From Alphaproteobacteria bacterium (lineage in GTDB: Bacteria; Pseudomonadota; Alphaproteobacteria; Caulobacterales; Aquidulcibacteraceae): a DNA stretch of 64,000 nt. How positions within the stretch are numbered: the stretch's first letter is position 1; each line of letters begins with the position of its first letter. Below are positions 17,949 to 26,131 of this stretch, piece by piece. The stretch lies in assembly GCA_018969015.1 (NCBI GenBank), contig JAGWZE010000002.1, positions 1 to 64,000 of the forward strand, written 5' to 3'. The notes under the pieces are model-generated. The model saw only the letters and a program-made list of their open reading frames with translations, was not told the DNA's origin and did not search any database. Both the position numbers and the translations under genes were made by a program.

Positions 17949-18725
17949 ATGACTTTCGAAACGCTCCTCCTCGAGATCGCTGACGACCGCGTCGCCACGA
18001 TCACGCTCAACCGGCCGCAGGCGCTCAATGCGCTCAATCGGCAGGTGCTGGCCGACATCTCCGCCGCGCTCGATGCGCTGGAGGCGGACGACCGCGTCGG
18101 CGCGGTGCTGTTGACTGGTTCGGCCAAGGCGTTCGCGGCGGGCGCCGACATCAAGGAGATGGCGACGGCGAGCTATGCGGACGTCTCCGGCGGCGATCTC
18201 TTCGCCGGCTGGGACCGGCTGACGCGCTTCCGCAAGCCGATCGTGGCGGCGGTTTCGGGCTTCGCGCTCGGCGGCGGCTGCGAGCTGGCGATGATGTGCG
18301 ACCTCATCATCGCGGCGGACACCGCGAAGTTCGGCCAGCCCGAGATCAAGCTCGGCGTGATGCCGGGCATGGGCGGTTCGCAGCGCATGGTGCGTGCGAT
18401 CGGCAAGGCCAAGGCGATGGACATGTGCCTCACGGGGCGGATGATGGATGCGGCCGAGGCGGAGCGCTCCGGTCTCGTCGCGCGTGTCGTTCCGGCCGAT
18501 CAGCTGCTCGCCGAGGCGCACGACGTCGCGAAGACGATCGCGAATTTCTCGGCGCCGGCCGTGCGCGCCTGCAAGGAGGCGATCGATCGCGCCTTCGAAT
18601 CGAGCCTCGCCGAAGGCGTGCTGTTCGAGCGGCGCACGTTCCACGCGCTGTTCGCCACCATGGACCAGAAGGAAGGCATGGCGGCCTTCATCGAAAAGCG
18701 CCCCGCCAAGTTCACGCACCGCTGA
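17949..18725 (+). CDS. Enoyl-CoA hydratase (crotonase family)
   Basis: A 258-residue hydratase that adds water to an unsaturated acyl-CoA, here probably methacrylyl-CoA in valine degradation. The oxyanion-hole loops ([11 protein letters not shown] and [14 protein letters not shown]) and both catalytic Glu (in GGGCELAM and [14 protein letters not shown]) are present, so it should be a hydratase rather than only an isomerase or hydrolase. ATG 17949 gives [10 protein letters not shown]. It is followed ten bases later by the acyl-CoA dehydrogenase gene. 3-Hydroxyisobutyryl-CoA hydrolases share this fold, but the two-Glu pattern and length favour hydratase. Confidence 0.9.
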   Translation: MTFETLLLEIADDRVATITLNRPQALNALNRQVLADISAALDALEADDRVGAVLLTGSAKAFAAGADIKEMATASYADVSGGDLFAGWDRLTRFRKPIVAAVSGFALGGGCELAMMCDLIIAADTAKFGQPEIKLGVMPGMGGSQRMVRAIGKAKAMDMCLTGRMMDAAEAERSGLVARVVPADQLLAEAHDVAKTIANFSAPAVRACKEAIDRAFESSLAEGVLFERRTFHALFATMDQKEGMAAFIEKRPAKFTHR

Positions 18726-18735
18726 GCCCCGAACG

Positions 18736-19872
18736 ATGCACGAGACCGAACACCTTGCCTTGATCCGCGACACGGCGCGCGGCTTCGCCCAGGACAGGCT
18801 GCGCCCGAACGCCGGCGCGTGGGATGAAGGCCATGTTTTCTCGAAAGAGACGATCCGCGAGGCGGCGGCGCTGGGCTTTGCCGGCATTTATGTGCGCGAC
18901 GACGTCGGCGGCGCGGGGCTTTCGCGCCTCGACGCGGCGGTGATCTTCGAAGAGCTGGCGCGCGGCTGCATCACCACCGCCGCGTTCATCTCGATCCACA
19001 ACATGGCGGCGTGGATGATCGACACGTTCGGCAATGAGGAGCAGCGCGCGCGCTTCCTGCCGAAGCTCACGTCCATGGAGATGATGGCGAGCTATTGCCT
19101 GACCGAGCCGGGTTCGGGCTCGGACGCTTCGGCGCTGCGCACGACCGCGCGCAAGGACGGCAACAGCCACTACGTGCTGAACGGCTCGAAGGCGTTCATT
19201 TCCGGCGCGCCGGAGAATGATCTTTACGTCTGCATGGTGCGCACGGGCGAGCCGGGGCCGAAAGGGATCTCCACCGTGCTCGTCGAGAAGGGCACGCCGG
19301 GCCTCTCCTTCGGCAAGCAGGAACGCAAGATGGGCTGGAACGCGCAGCCCACGGCGCAGGTGATTTTCGAGGACTGCCGCGTGCCCGCGGAGAACCTGAT
19401 CGCGACCGAGGGCTTCGGCTTCAAGATCGCGATGGCGGGGCTCGACGGCGGGCGGCTCAACATCGCGGCCACCTCGCTCGGCGGCGCGTCGGACGCGTTC
19501 GAGCGCGCGCTGGCCTATGCGAAGGACCGCCAGGCCTTCGGCAAGGCGATCGCCGACTTCCAGGCGACGCAGTTCAAGCTCGCCGACATGGCGACGGATC
19601 TCGAGACCGCGCGCGTGTTCCTCTACGAGGCCGCGCGCCGGCTCGACGCGAAGGATCCGGAGGCGACAAAGTTCTGCGCGATGGCCAAGCGCTACGTGAC
19701 GGATGCGGGCTTCCGCGTCGCCAACGACGCGCTGCAGATTCATGGCGGCTACGGCTACCTGAAGGACTACGAGGTGGAGCGGATCGTGCGCGATCTGCGC
19801 GTCAACCAGATCCTCGAAGGCACGAACGAGATCATGCGGGTGATCATTTCCCGCGAGCTTCTGAAAGGCTGA
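18736..19872 (+). CDS. Acyl-CoA dehydrogenase, likely isobutyryl-CoA dehydrogenase
   Basis: A 378-residue FAD flavoenzyme. Motifs in order: YCLTEPGSGSDASALRT (about residues 117-133, FAD and substrate contacts), KAFISGAP, the RQAFGK segment near 262, QIHGGYGYLKDYEVERIVRDLR and the catalytic Glu in ILEGTNEIMR (about 361). Placement between an enoyl-CoA hydratase and mmsB strongly suggests isobutyryl-CoA to methacrylyl-CoA in valine breakdown, although substrate choice within this family is not decided by these motifs. Genes on both sides are within ten bases, so one operon. Confidence 0.9.
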   Translation: MHETEHLALIRDTARGFAQDRLRPNAGAWDEGHVFSKETIREAAALGFAGIYVRDDVGGAGLSRLDAAVIFEELARGCITTAAFISIHNMAAWMIDTFGNEEQRARFLPKLTSMEMMASYCLTEPGSGSDASALRTTARKDGNSHYVLNGSKAFISGAPENDLYVCMVRTGEPGPKGISTVLVEKGTPGLSFGKQERKMGWNAQPTAQVIFEDCRVPAENLIATEGFGFKIAMAGLDGGRLNIAATSLGGASDAFERALAYAKDRQAFGKAIADFQATQFKLADMATDLETARVFLYEAARRLDAKDPEATKFCAMAKRYVTDAGFRVANDALQIHGGYGYLKDYEVERIVRDLRVNQILEGTNEIMRVIISRELLKG

Positions 19873-19876
19873 TCCC

Positions 19877-20767
19877 ATGACAGTCGTGGCGTTCATCGGC
19901 GTCGGCGCGATGGGCGCCGGCATGGCGGCCAATCAGGCCAAGGCCGGGCGCACCGTGCGCGCGTTCGATCTCAGCGCGGCGGCGCTGGCGCGGGCAGTGG
20001 AGGCCGGCTGCGTCGCGGCGGGATCGATCGCCGAGGCCGTCGCGGGCGCGGACGTCGTGATCACCATGCTGCCGGCGGGGCCGCACGTGCGCGCGGTCTA
20101 TGCCGAGCACATCCTGCCGCATGCGCCGAAGTCCGCGCTGCTGCTCGATTGCTCGACGATTGACGTGGACAGCGCACGCGCCGTTGCGGCGCAGGCGAAG
20201 GCGGCGGGCTTCGTTGCGGCCGATGCGCCCGTCTCCGGCGGCACCGCCGCGGCGGACGCGGGCACGCTCGCCTTCATGGTGGGCTGCGAGGAGGCGGCGT
20301 TCACGCGCATCGAAGAGGCGCTGGCGCCGATGTCGCGCGTGACGATCCGCGCCGGCGAGAGCGGGGCGGGGCAGGCGGCGAAGATCTGCAACAACATGCT
20401 GCTCGGCATCTCGATGATCGGCACGTGCGAGGCGTTTGCGCTCGCCGAGAAACTGGGCCTTGCGCCGGATCGGTTCTTCGAGATCGCGTCGAAAAGCTCG
20501 GGCCAGTGCTGGTCGCTCACGAGCTATTCGCCGTGGCCGGGCGTGGGGCCGCAGACGGCTTCGGATCGCGGCTACGAGGGCGGGTTCGCAACCGCCATGA
20601 TGCTCAAGGATCTGAAGCTCGCGCAGGACGCGGCCGCGCAGGCGGGCGCCTCCACGCCGCTCGGCGCGCAGGCCGAAGCGCTCTATGCGCTGCTCGCCCG
20701 GCATGGCTACGGCCCGAAGGATTTTTCGATCATGCTGCAGTTCCTGCGCGGGGCGGCGGCGCCATGA
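19877..20767 (+). CDS. mmsB: 3-Hydroxyisobutyrate dehydrogenase
   Basis: MmsB oxidises 3-hydroxyisobutyrate to methylmalonate semialdehyde, the substrate of MmsA. The 296-residue protein has the N-terminal NAD motif VAFIGVGAMGAGMAANQAKAG, DAPVSGGTAAADAGTLAFMVG in the middle (the DAPVSGG signature) and the catalytic Lys in QAAKICNNMLLG (about 170). It begins four bases after the acyl-CoA dehydrogenase stop and its TGA overlaps the ATG of the next, uncharacterised gene. Confidence 0.93.
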   Translation: MTVVAFIGVGAMGAGMAANQAKAGRTVRAFDLSAAALARAVEAGCVAAGSIAEAVAGADVVITMLPAGPHVRAVYAEHILPHAPKSALLLDCSTIDVDSARAVAAQAKAAGFVAADAPVSGGTAAADAGTLAFMVGCEEAAFTRIEEALAPMSRVTIRAGESGAGQAAKICNNMLLGISMIGTCEAFALAEKLGLAPDRFFEIASKSSGQCWSLTSYSPWPGVGPQTASDRGYEGGFATAMMLKDLKLAQDAAAQAGASTPLGAQAEALYALLARHGYGPKDFSIMLQFLRGAAAP

Positions 20768-21543
20768 ACGGCGCGCGGTTGCGGGACATGGCGGTGATCG
20801 GCGCGGCCAATCGCGCCCTCGCCGGCGCGGACGTGTCGGGGTTCTGGCCGCACGCGGACGCGTTCGGCTGGCTGCGCGCGTACCGCTTCGTCGACGAGGC
20901 GGGCGCGGCGATCGCGGACGATCCGCTCGCGTGGTTCGAATGGCTGGCGCGCGCCTTCGTGCGCGGCGTGCGGGTGTCGATCGGTCCGGCGGAGCCGCTG
21001 GCCGGCGCGCCTGACATTCCGGAGCATCAGCTTTCGGGCTTCCTTGGCGGCGGGCCGGTGTGGCGGTTCGAAACCGTCGGCGCGGCGAAGCCGACGCTAT
21101 GGCGCGCGCTCGACGAGATGTTCGACGATCCGCCGACGGACAAACCTCATGGAGTCTGTTGCGTCCGGCTCGACGGGGACGCGCCGGGGCGGACGCCGGA
21201 GATGCAGGCGGCGATCGCCGAACTGCGCGCGGCGTTGCCGCCGATGATCGCGATCGCCGATCAGGGGCTGGAGAATTTCGCCGACCTGTTTCGCACAGCG
21301 CAGCGCTTCCTCGACGACGAGACGGCGACGTGGCCGCGTGAGGGCTACTACCTGGATTTCGAGCGCTGGGCCGGGTTCGACGCGGCGCGCATGCGCGTGC
21401 TGGCGGCGGTGACGCACGCGTGGGTGTTCGGCGGCATGGGCAGCTGGAACGATGTCGGTCCGGATGGGCCGGAGACCGAGAGATTGTTCGCCGCGCTGCA
21501 GGACGTGTGCGCCGGATTGGCCAATTCGACGTTCGCGCCCTGA
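20764..21543 (+). CDS. Uncharacterised protein coupled to mmsB
   Basis: A 259-residue soluble-looking protein I do not recognise; there is no signal peptide, membrane segment or obvious nucleotide motif. It starts MNGARLRDMAVIGAANRAL, is rich in Trp (FWPHADAFGWLRAY, WFEWLARAF, VWRFETV, HAWVFGGMGSWND) and has a paired Cys in GVCCVRL near residue 135. The ATG overlaps the mmsB stop (ATGA), so it is translationally coupled to valine catabolism. Codon use matches the neighbours, so it is probably a real gene and not a shadow. It ends 17 bases from a convergent gene. Confidence 0.7.
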   Translation: MNGARLRDMAVIGAANRALAGADVSGFWPHADAFGWLRAYRFVDEAGAAIADDPLAWFEWLARAFVRGVRVSIGPAEPLAGAPDIPEHQLSGFLGGGPVWRFETVGAAKPTLWRALDEMFDDPPTDKPHGVCCVRLDGDAPGRTPEMQAAIAELRAALPPMIAIADQGLENFADLFRTAQRFLDDETATWPREGYYLDFERWAGFDAARMRVLAAVTHAWVFGGMGSWNDVGPDGPETERLFAALQDVCAGLANSTFAP

Positions 21544-21560
21544 CGCGGCGGGCGCGGGCC

Positions 21561-22652
21561 TCAGCCCGCCCAGTCCTCGGCCCCGTGATCGAAAATCAGA
21601 TCCACCGCGCCGTTCAGCATCTTGAAGAACATGTCGTCGCCGCGGGGTGTCTGGGTCACGACCATCGCGGCGAAGAAGGCCGTCAGGAAGTGCTGATAGG
21701 CGCCGGCGACGTAGTGCCTGCGAAATGCATCGGCGTCGTAGGCGCCCGCGCCTTCCCGCGCCAGCGCCTCGAGATAGACGGCCTGCAACGCGTGCTCGTT
21801 GGCCCGGCGCAGCGCGGGATCGACGGCGCCGGCGATGAAATAGCCGACGTCGCTGGCGGGCGGGCCGTAGGCGAAGGACTGCCAGTCCACGACGGTGACG
21901 CGGCGCGGCGTGTCGTGGCCTTCGAAGAGCATGTTGTCGGGCCGGAAGTCACAGTGGACGAGGCCGCGCGGGCCGGCGCGCAGGGCGTCGTAGCGGGACA
22001 TGTCGCCCGCCATTGCGGCCCCGATCCGTTTCGCCCGCGGCGTCACGCGGTCGCCATAGCGGAGGAGGAAGCCCTGCCACAGCTGCGCCACGAGTTCGGG
22101 CGTGACGGGGTTCGGGGCGTCGGGCGTGCCGCTGACCCAGGAATAGCCGTTCAGCACGTCGTCTTTCCAGTAGGCCGCGTGCAGCTTCGCGGCTTCGACG
22201 AGCACGAGCTTCGCCGCCTCGAGCGTCACGCCGACGAGCTGATCGCCCTGCTCGGCCGGTGAAAGGTCGCTCATCATCAGCACGAAATCGTGCGTCTCTT
22301 CATTGACGTCGGTGAACCAGCAGCGCGGCGTGGCGATGCGCGCCCGCTTCTGGAGGACCTGGTAGAATTTCACTTCGCGGTGGTAGTTGCCGAGCGCGCG
22401 GCCCGTCGCGCGGCTTTCCGCGCCCGATGACGGGAATTTGCCGACGAGCGTTTTCGGCGCGTCGGGCTGGGCGGCGCCGGCATAGTCGAGCGTGAAGCGC
22501 ACGCAGTCGCCGATCTGTCCGGTGCCGACCTTCTTGGCCGCGAAGCCGGCAAGGCGCGCCTCGACGCCGCCTGCGGCCAGCACGGCTTCGAGCCATGTGG
22601 TGTCGACATCGCCGGGTTCGCGGATGTCGGGTTTGCGCAGGGTGGTCGTCAT
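21561..22652 (-). CDS. Phosphotransferase family protein (APH/EcKinase-like)
   Basis: A 363-residue protein with the aminoglycoside-phosphotransferase/ecdysteroid-kinase-like fold. The Brenner motif is LVHCDFRPDNMLFE with H233, catalytic D235 and N240, and the metal-binding D256 is in VVDWQSF. It also has the family sequence DVGYFIAGAVDP. Members phosphorylate small molecules (steroids, homoserine, choline) or are of unknown substrate. The ATG at 22652 overlaps the stop of the upstream SnoaL gene (ATGA). It ends a four-gene operon headed by the acyl-CoA ligase or by the FAD monooxygenase. Confidence 0.83.
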   Translation of the reverse strand: MTTTLRKPDIREPGDVDTTWLEAVLAAGGVEARLAGFAAKKVGTGQIGDCVRFTLDYAGAAQPDAPKTLVGKFPSSGAESRATGRALGNYHREVKFYQVLQKRARIATPRCWFTDVNEETHDFVLMMSDLSPAEQGDQLVGVTLEAAKLVLVEAAKLHAAYWKDDVLNGYSWVSGTPDAPNPVTPELVAQLWQGFLLRYGDRVTPRAKRIGAAMAGDMSRYDALRAGPRGLVHCDFRPDNMLFEGHDTPRRVTVVDWQSFAYGPPASDVGYFIAGAVDPALRRANEHALQAVYLEALAREGAGAYDADAFRRHYVAGAYQHFLTAFFAAMVVTQTPRGDDMFFKMLNGAVDLIFDHGAEDWAG

Positions 22653-23017
22653 GACGCCGCCGGCAGCTGATGGACGTAGACCTCGTTGTAGACGATGCGG
22701 TCGCCGCGCAGCAGCACGAGATCGAATCCGCGAAGGCGCCCGCCTTCGCCGTTCTCGCCGATCGTGCAGAACCAGCGGCCGCAAAAGCCGCCCTCGATCG
22801 CCCAGACCGTCTCGGGCTCGTAGCGCATGGGCGGCGTCGCGCCGAAGAGCCCGGTGAGGTAGGCGCGCAGGGCCGCGTGGCCGGTGATCCCGGCGGCGGT
22901 CTGGGGATCCTTGTACACGGTATCCTCGGCATAGAAGCCGAGCAGCCCGTCGACGTCCTTGCGCGTCCAGGCGGCGAGCCAGTCTGCGTTGTAGCGGGTG
23001 ATGTCGAGCGTGCTCAT
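22649..23017 (-). CDS. SnoaL-like (NTF2 fold) protein
   Basis: A 122-residue single-domain cone-shaped alpha+beta barrel protein. It begins with an amphipathic helix (ITRYNADWLAAWTRKDVDGLLGFYAEDTVYKDP in part), then GHAALRAYL and a beta sheet ending LRGDRIVYNEVYVHQLP. The W..AW...D......Y..D....DP pattern is typical of polyketide cyclase, limonene-epoxide hydrolase and steroid-isomerase relatives. It overlaps the genes on both sides by four bases, so it is co-translated with the FAD monooxygenase and the phosphotransferase; a catalytic role on the same intermediate is plausible. Confidence 0.8.
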   Translation of the reverse strand: MSTLDITRYNADWLAAWTRKDVDGLLGFYAEDTVYKDPQTAAGITGHAALRAYLTGLFGATPPMRYEPETVWAIEGGFCGRWFCTIGENGEGGRLRGFDLVLLRGDRIVYNEVYVHQLPAAS

Positions 23018-24243
23018 CCGGCGAGGACCCTTTCGCGGTGCGCTTGCGTGAAGATGTCGGCGGGCGCCGCTTCCGGCCCGGCGAGAATGGCCACGCCGTG
23101 CAGGCCGAGCGTCGGATCGGCGGCGGATCGCGCGTGGTAGCTGCGGCGGCGGGCGCTGGCTGCGGCGCCGAACTCCATGTCGAGCGCGGCCTGCAGCTGG
23201 CCGGCGAAGCGCAGGCGGCGCATGCGCTCGGCCCGTTCCTCCGCATACGGACGGAAATCGGGCGCGGCGCCCGCGGCGGTGGCCTTGAGGATGTCGCTGA
23301 CGATGCGCACGTCGCGGTAGGTGATCGACAGGCCGAGGCCGTTGATCGGATCGTTCCAGCCGGCCGCGTCGCCGATCAGGACGGCGCCGGGGGCGAAGGG
23401 CTCGTCCGTCCAGCTGTCGTTGTTGAAGTAGGAGAAGAGCGGGCCGGCGGGCGCGCCGGCGGCGATCGCCTCGTTGGCGGGCGCGCTGCGCATCCGGAAC
23501 GCGTCGAGGAAGCGGCGGGCGCCGTCCGGACCGGTGAAGCGGCCTTTTTCGGCGAGCGCGTAGCCGCCATAGACGCGCACGCGATCGCCACCCTGGGGGA
23601 AGGCGAGAAAGCCGAAATCGCCTTCGGTGCCGATCGCCTGACGCGAGACGTCCCAGCCGGTGACGCCGTCGACGAGCAGGCCGGCGAACCAGTGGTGCGG
23701 CGCGTCCTGATGCAGAGCGACGCCCGCGGCGTCGCGCACGAGCGACTGGCGGCCTTCGGCGCCGATGACGAGGCGGGCCTCGACGGTGCGGCGCACGCCG
23801 GCGTGGGTGAAGGTCACGCGCGGACGGGCGCCGAGTTCGACGGCCTCCACCTCGACGCCGCGCAGGGCCTCGGCGCCGGCGGCGACGGCGGCGTCGAACA
23901 AGAGCTGGCAGTGGCGCGGATGGCCAAGGCACAGCGGGCCGGGCACGCCGGGCGCGAACATGTCGAGCGGCATCGTCCGGGCTTCGGAGTCTGCGGGGTC
24001 GCGGCTCTCGTCATAGGTGGTGTGGCTGGCGAGGTGGTGGCCGCCGGCGGCGCGCAGGAGATCGTAAATGCCGAGGCGCTGCGTTTCGGTGACGCCCCAG
24101 GGCGCGATCCATTCGCCGCGGACGCGGTCCTCGTAGGCCGTGGACTTTTCCAGAAGCAGGACGTGCGCGCCGGCGCGCGCCATCGTCAAGGCGAGCGCCG
24201 CACCGCCGATGCCGCCGCCCACGATCGCCAGATCGGTGCTCAT
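23014..24243 (-). CDS. FAD-dependent monooxygenase
   Basis: A 409-residue class A flavoprotein monooxygenase-like enzyme. The FAD-binding GGGIGGAA is at residues 9-16 after MSTDLAIV, the second motif FAPGAVLIGDAAGWNDPINGLG (a GD motif variant with Trp-Asn in place of His) lies near 290-311, and a central sheet gives the substrate domain. The GEWIAPWG motif near 44-51 resembles geranylgeranyl-reductase-like and hydroxylase subgroups. The start at 24243 gives the dinucleotide fold at the very N terminus. Substrate unknown; the SnoaL and kinase-like partners downstream suggest an aromatic or terpenoid compound. Confidence 0.82.
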   Translation of the reverse strand: MSTDLAIVGGGIGGAALALTMARAGAHVLLLEKSTAYEDRVRGEWIAPWGVTETQRLGIYDLLRAAGGHHLASHTTYDESRDPADSEARTMPLDMFAPGVPGPLCLGHPRHCQLLFDAAVAAGAEALRGVEVEAVELGARPRVTFTHAGVRRTVEARLVIGAEGRQSLVRDAAGVALHQDAPHHWFAGLLVDGVTGWDVSRQAIGTEGDFGFLAFPQGGDRVRVYGGYALAEKGRFTGPDGARRFLDAFRMRSAPANEAIAAGAPAGPLFSYFNNDSWTDEPFAPGAVLIGDAAGWNDPINGLGLSITYRDVRIVSDILKATAAGAAPDFRPYAEERAERMRRLRFAGQLQAALDMEFGAAASARRRSYHARSAADPTLGLHGVAILAGPEAAPADIFTQAHRERVLAG

Positions 24244-24372
24244 GCCTCTCCTCCCGCGCGGTCTTTGCTCCGCGTCAGGGGGCGGCGCGTCGAGGGACGA
24301 GGGTAAGCCCAAATACGCGCAGGCGTCCACGGCGCCGCTACGGCGCCGCGTCGCCAAGGTCAGCGCGGCGTC

Positions 24373-25839
24373 TCAGCCTGTGGCGCGCGCTGCGATGCGC
24401 TCGGCGCGCAAGGCGGCGCGGCGCACCTTGCCAGCGTCGTCGCGCAGCGGCTCGGACACGAATTCGAACGAGCGCGGGATCTTGTAGCGCACGAGGCGCT
24501 CGGCGAGATGGGCGATGAGCGCGGCCTGATCCGGCGGGCCGTCCGGGCGATCGACGATGGCGTGAATCGCATTGCCCATGTCGTCGTCCGGCAGGCCGAT
24601 GACGGCGGAGGAACGCACGCCGGGGAAGGCGTCGAGCGCGGCTTCCACTTCGGCGGGATAGATGTTGGCGCCGCCGCAGAGGATCATGTCGGCGAGGCGA
24701 TCCGTGAGATAGAGATAGCCGTCGGCGTCCATCCAGCCCATGTCGCCGAGGCTCTCCCAGCCGCCGTCGATCGCCTTGGCGGTGGCGCCGAGATACTTGT
24801 ACGTCGAGCCGGGGCCAGTGAGCGGGCGCATGAACACCTCGCCGACTTCGCCTGGCGGCAGCGTCTCGCAGTTTTCGCCGACGATCTTCATCTCGCAGGT
24901 CGGCACCGGACGCCCGACGGAGCCGCGATGCGTGAGCCACTCCGTACCCTGAATGATCGTCGAGCCCTGGCCCTCGGTGCCGCCGTAAAGCTCCCAGATC
25001 GTCTCCGGCCCGAGCCACTCGATGAAGCGCTCCTTCAGCCAGGCGGGGCAGGGCGCGGCGAGGTGCCAGAGCGTTTTCAGGCTGGAGAGATCGTAGCGGG
25101 CGCGCGTCTCTTCCGGCAGGGCCCACATGCGGCGCATCATCGTCGGCACGGTGTAGATCGTGTCGACGCGCAGGCGCTCGATCACGGCGAGCGTTTCTTC
25201 CGCATCGAAGCGCGTCGTGACGCCGACGGTGCAGCCCTTGAACAGCGCGATCATCGCCCAGAGGAACGGGCCGTTGTGGTAGAGCGGGCCGGGGATCAGC
25301 ATCACGCCCTGCTGAGGGATTTCGAGAAAGGGCGTGTCCGGATCCCAGAGCGCGGGTGTGGCCGAGACGATGAGCTTCGGGCGGCCTGTGGAGCCGCCGG
25401 ACGTCATCGCCTTGAACGACGTCGCGGTGCGCTCGGGCAGCGGCGCATCGGAGAGGGCGGCGTCGGGCGTGAAGCCTTCGGGAACGCAGGCGCACGCCGT
25501 GTACTCGCCGGGCGCACAGCCGACGACGAGCGACGGGCGCCCGAGTTCGACGATCTGGTCGCGCTCGAGCTTGGGTAGGCGGGCGGAGATCGGCTGCGGC
25601 GTCGCGCCCGCTTTCCAGGCCGCGAAGGTCGCCTCGAAAAACTCGACGCCGTTCGGCAGCGCGATGGTCACGAAGCTGTCCGGCGTCACGCCCATCGCCT
25701 CGTAGGCGCGCGCGAGGCGGTTGGTGCGCGCGTCGAGCTCACGCCACGTGACCGCGTGGCCGTGATGGTCGAGCGCGACGCGATCGGGCTGCTGCGCGGC
25801 CCAGTGCGCAAGAATGCGGGAAAGCGGAATCGGAGCCAT
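24373..25839 (-). CDS. AMP-dependent acyl-CoA synthetase
   Basis: A 488-residue ANL-superfamily ligase that activates a carboxylic acid to its CoA thioester through an acyl-AMP. The phosphate loop TSGGSTGRPKL spans 146-156, ELYGGTEGQG is the A5 motif, SLGDMGWMDADGYLYLTDR the A7/A8 hinge with the conserved Asp and Arg, and the C-terminal domain ends GKVRRAALR with the catalytic Lys. The start 25839 has GGAGGA nine bases upstream. It is 129 bases upstream of the FAD monooxygenase in the same direction; probably the first step for a xenobiotic or lipid acid. Confidence 0.9.
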   Translation of the reverse strand: MAPIPLSRILAHWAAQQPDRVALDHHGHAVTWRELDARTNRLARAYEAMGVTPDSFVTIALPNGVEFFEATFAAWKAGATPQPISARLPKLERDQIVELGRPSLVVGCAPGEYTACACVPEGFTPDAALSDAPLPERTATSFKAMTSGGSTGRPKLIVSATPALWDPDTPFLEIPQQGVMLIPGPLYHNGPFLWAMIALFKGCTVGVTTRFDAEETLAVIERLRVDTIYTVPTMMRRMWALPEETRARYDLSSLKTLWHLAAPCPAWLKERFIEWLGPETIWELYGGTEGQGSTIIQGTEWLTHRGSVGRPVPTCEMKIVGENCETLPPGEVGEVFMRPLTGPGSTYKYLGATAKAIDGGWESLGDMGWMDADGYLYLTDRLADMILCGGANIYPAEVEAALDAFPGVRSSAVIGLPDDDMGNAIHAIVDRPDGPPDQAALIAHLAERLVRYKIPRSFEFVSEPLRDDAGKVRRAALRAERIAARATG

Positions 25840-25989
25840 GCGGGCGTGTCCTCCGGCGCGTCTGGCGCGCGCTCGGCGTGACTGTCCACGCGGCGTGTGG
25901 GTGTGGTCAATGGCCGAGGGGCTGCTGTCGCGTCGTTCGGCGTGTACGTCTCCCAAGCTGCGAACCACCTGCGAAAGGAACACGTGCGC

Positions 25990-26113
25990 CGTCATTCCGG
26001 GGCGGCCGCAGGCCGAACCCGGAACCCAGGGGGCAGAAGCACAGGTCCGGGGAAAGGGCTCGCCCGATCTCCTGGGTTCCGGGTTCGCGCGTTTCGCGCG
26101 CCCCGGAATGACG
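25990..26113. repeat. 124 bp nested palindrome, CGTCATTCCGGGGCG ends
   Basis: Perfect 15 bp terminal inverted repeats, CGTCATTCCGGGGCG (25990-26004) and its complement (26099-26113), enclose a second perfect 16 bp inverted pair (26015-26030 with 26071-26086). The element lies alone between the acyl-CoA synthetase start and the citrate synthase stop. It encodes nothing. Its architecture matches the elements at 29945-30040 and 57055-57146, so all three are members of a dispersed intergenic palindrome family. Confidence 0.85.
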
Positions 26114-26131
26114 CATGGTTTAGGCGCCGTC

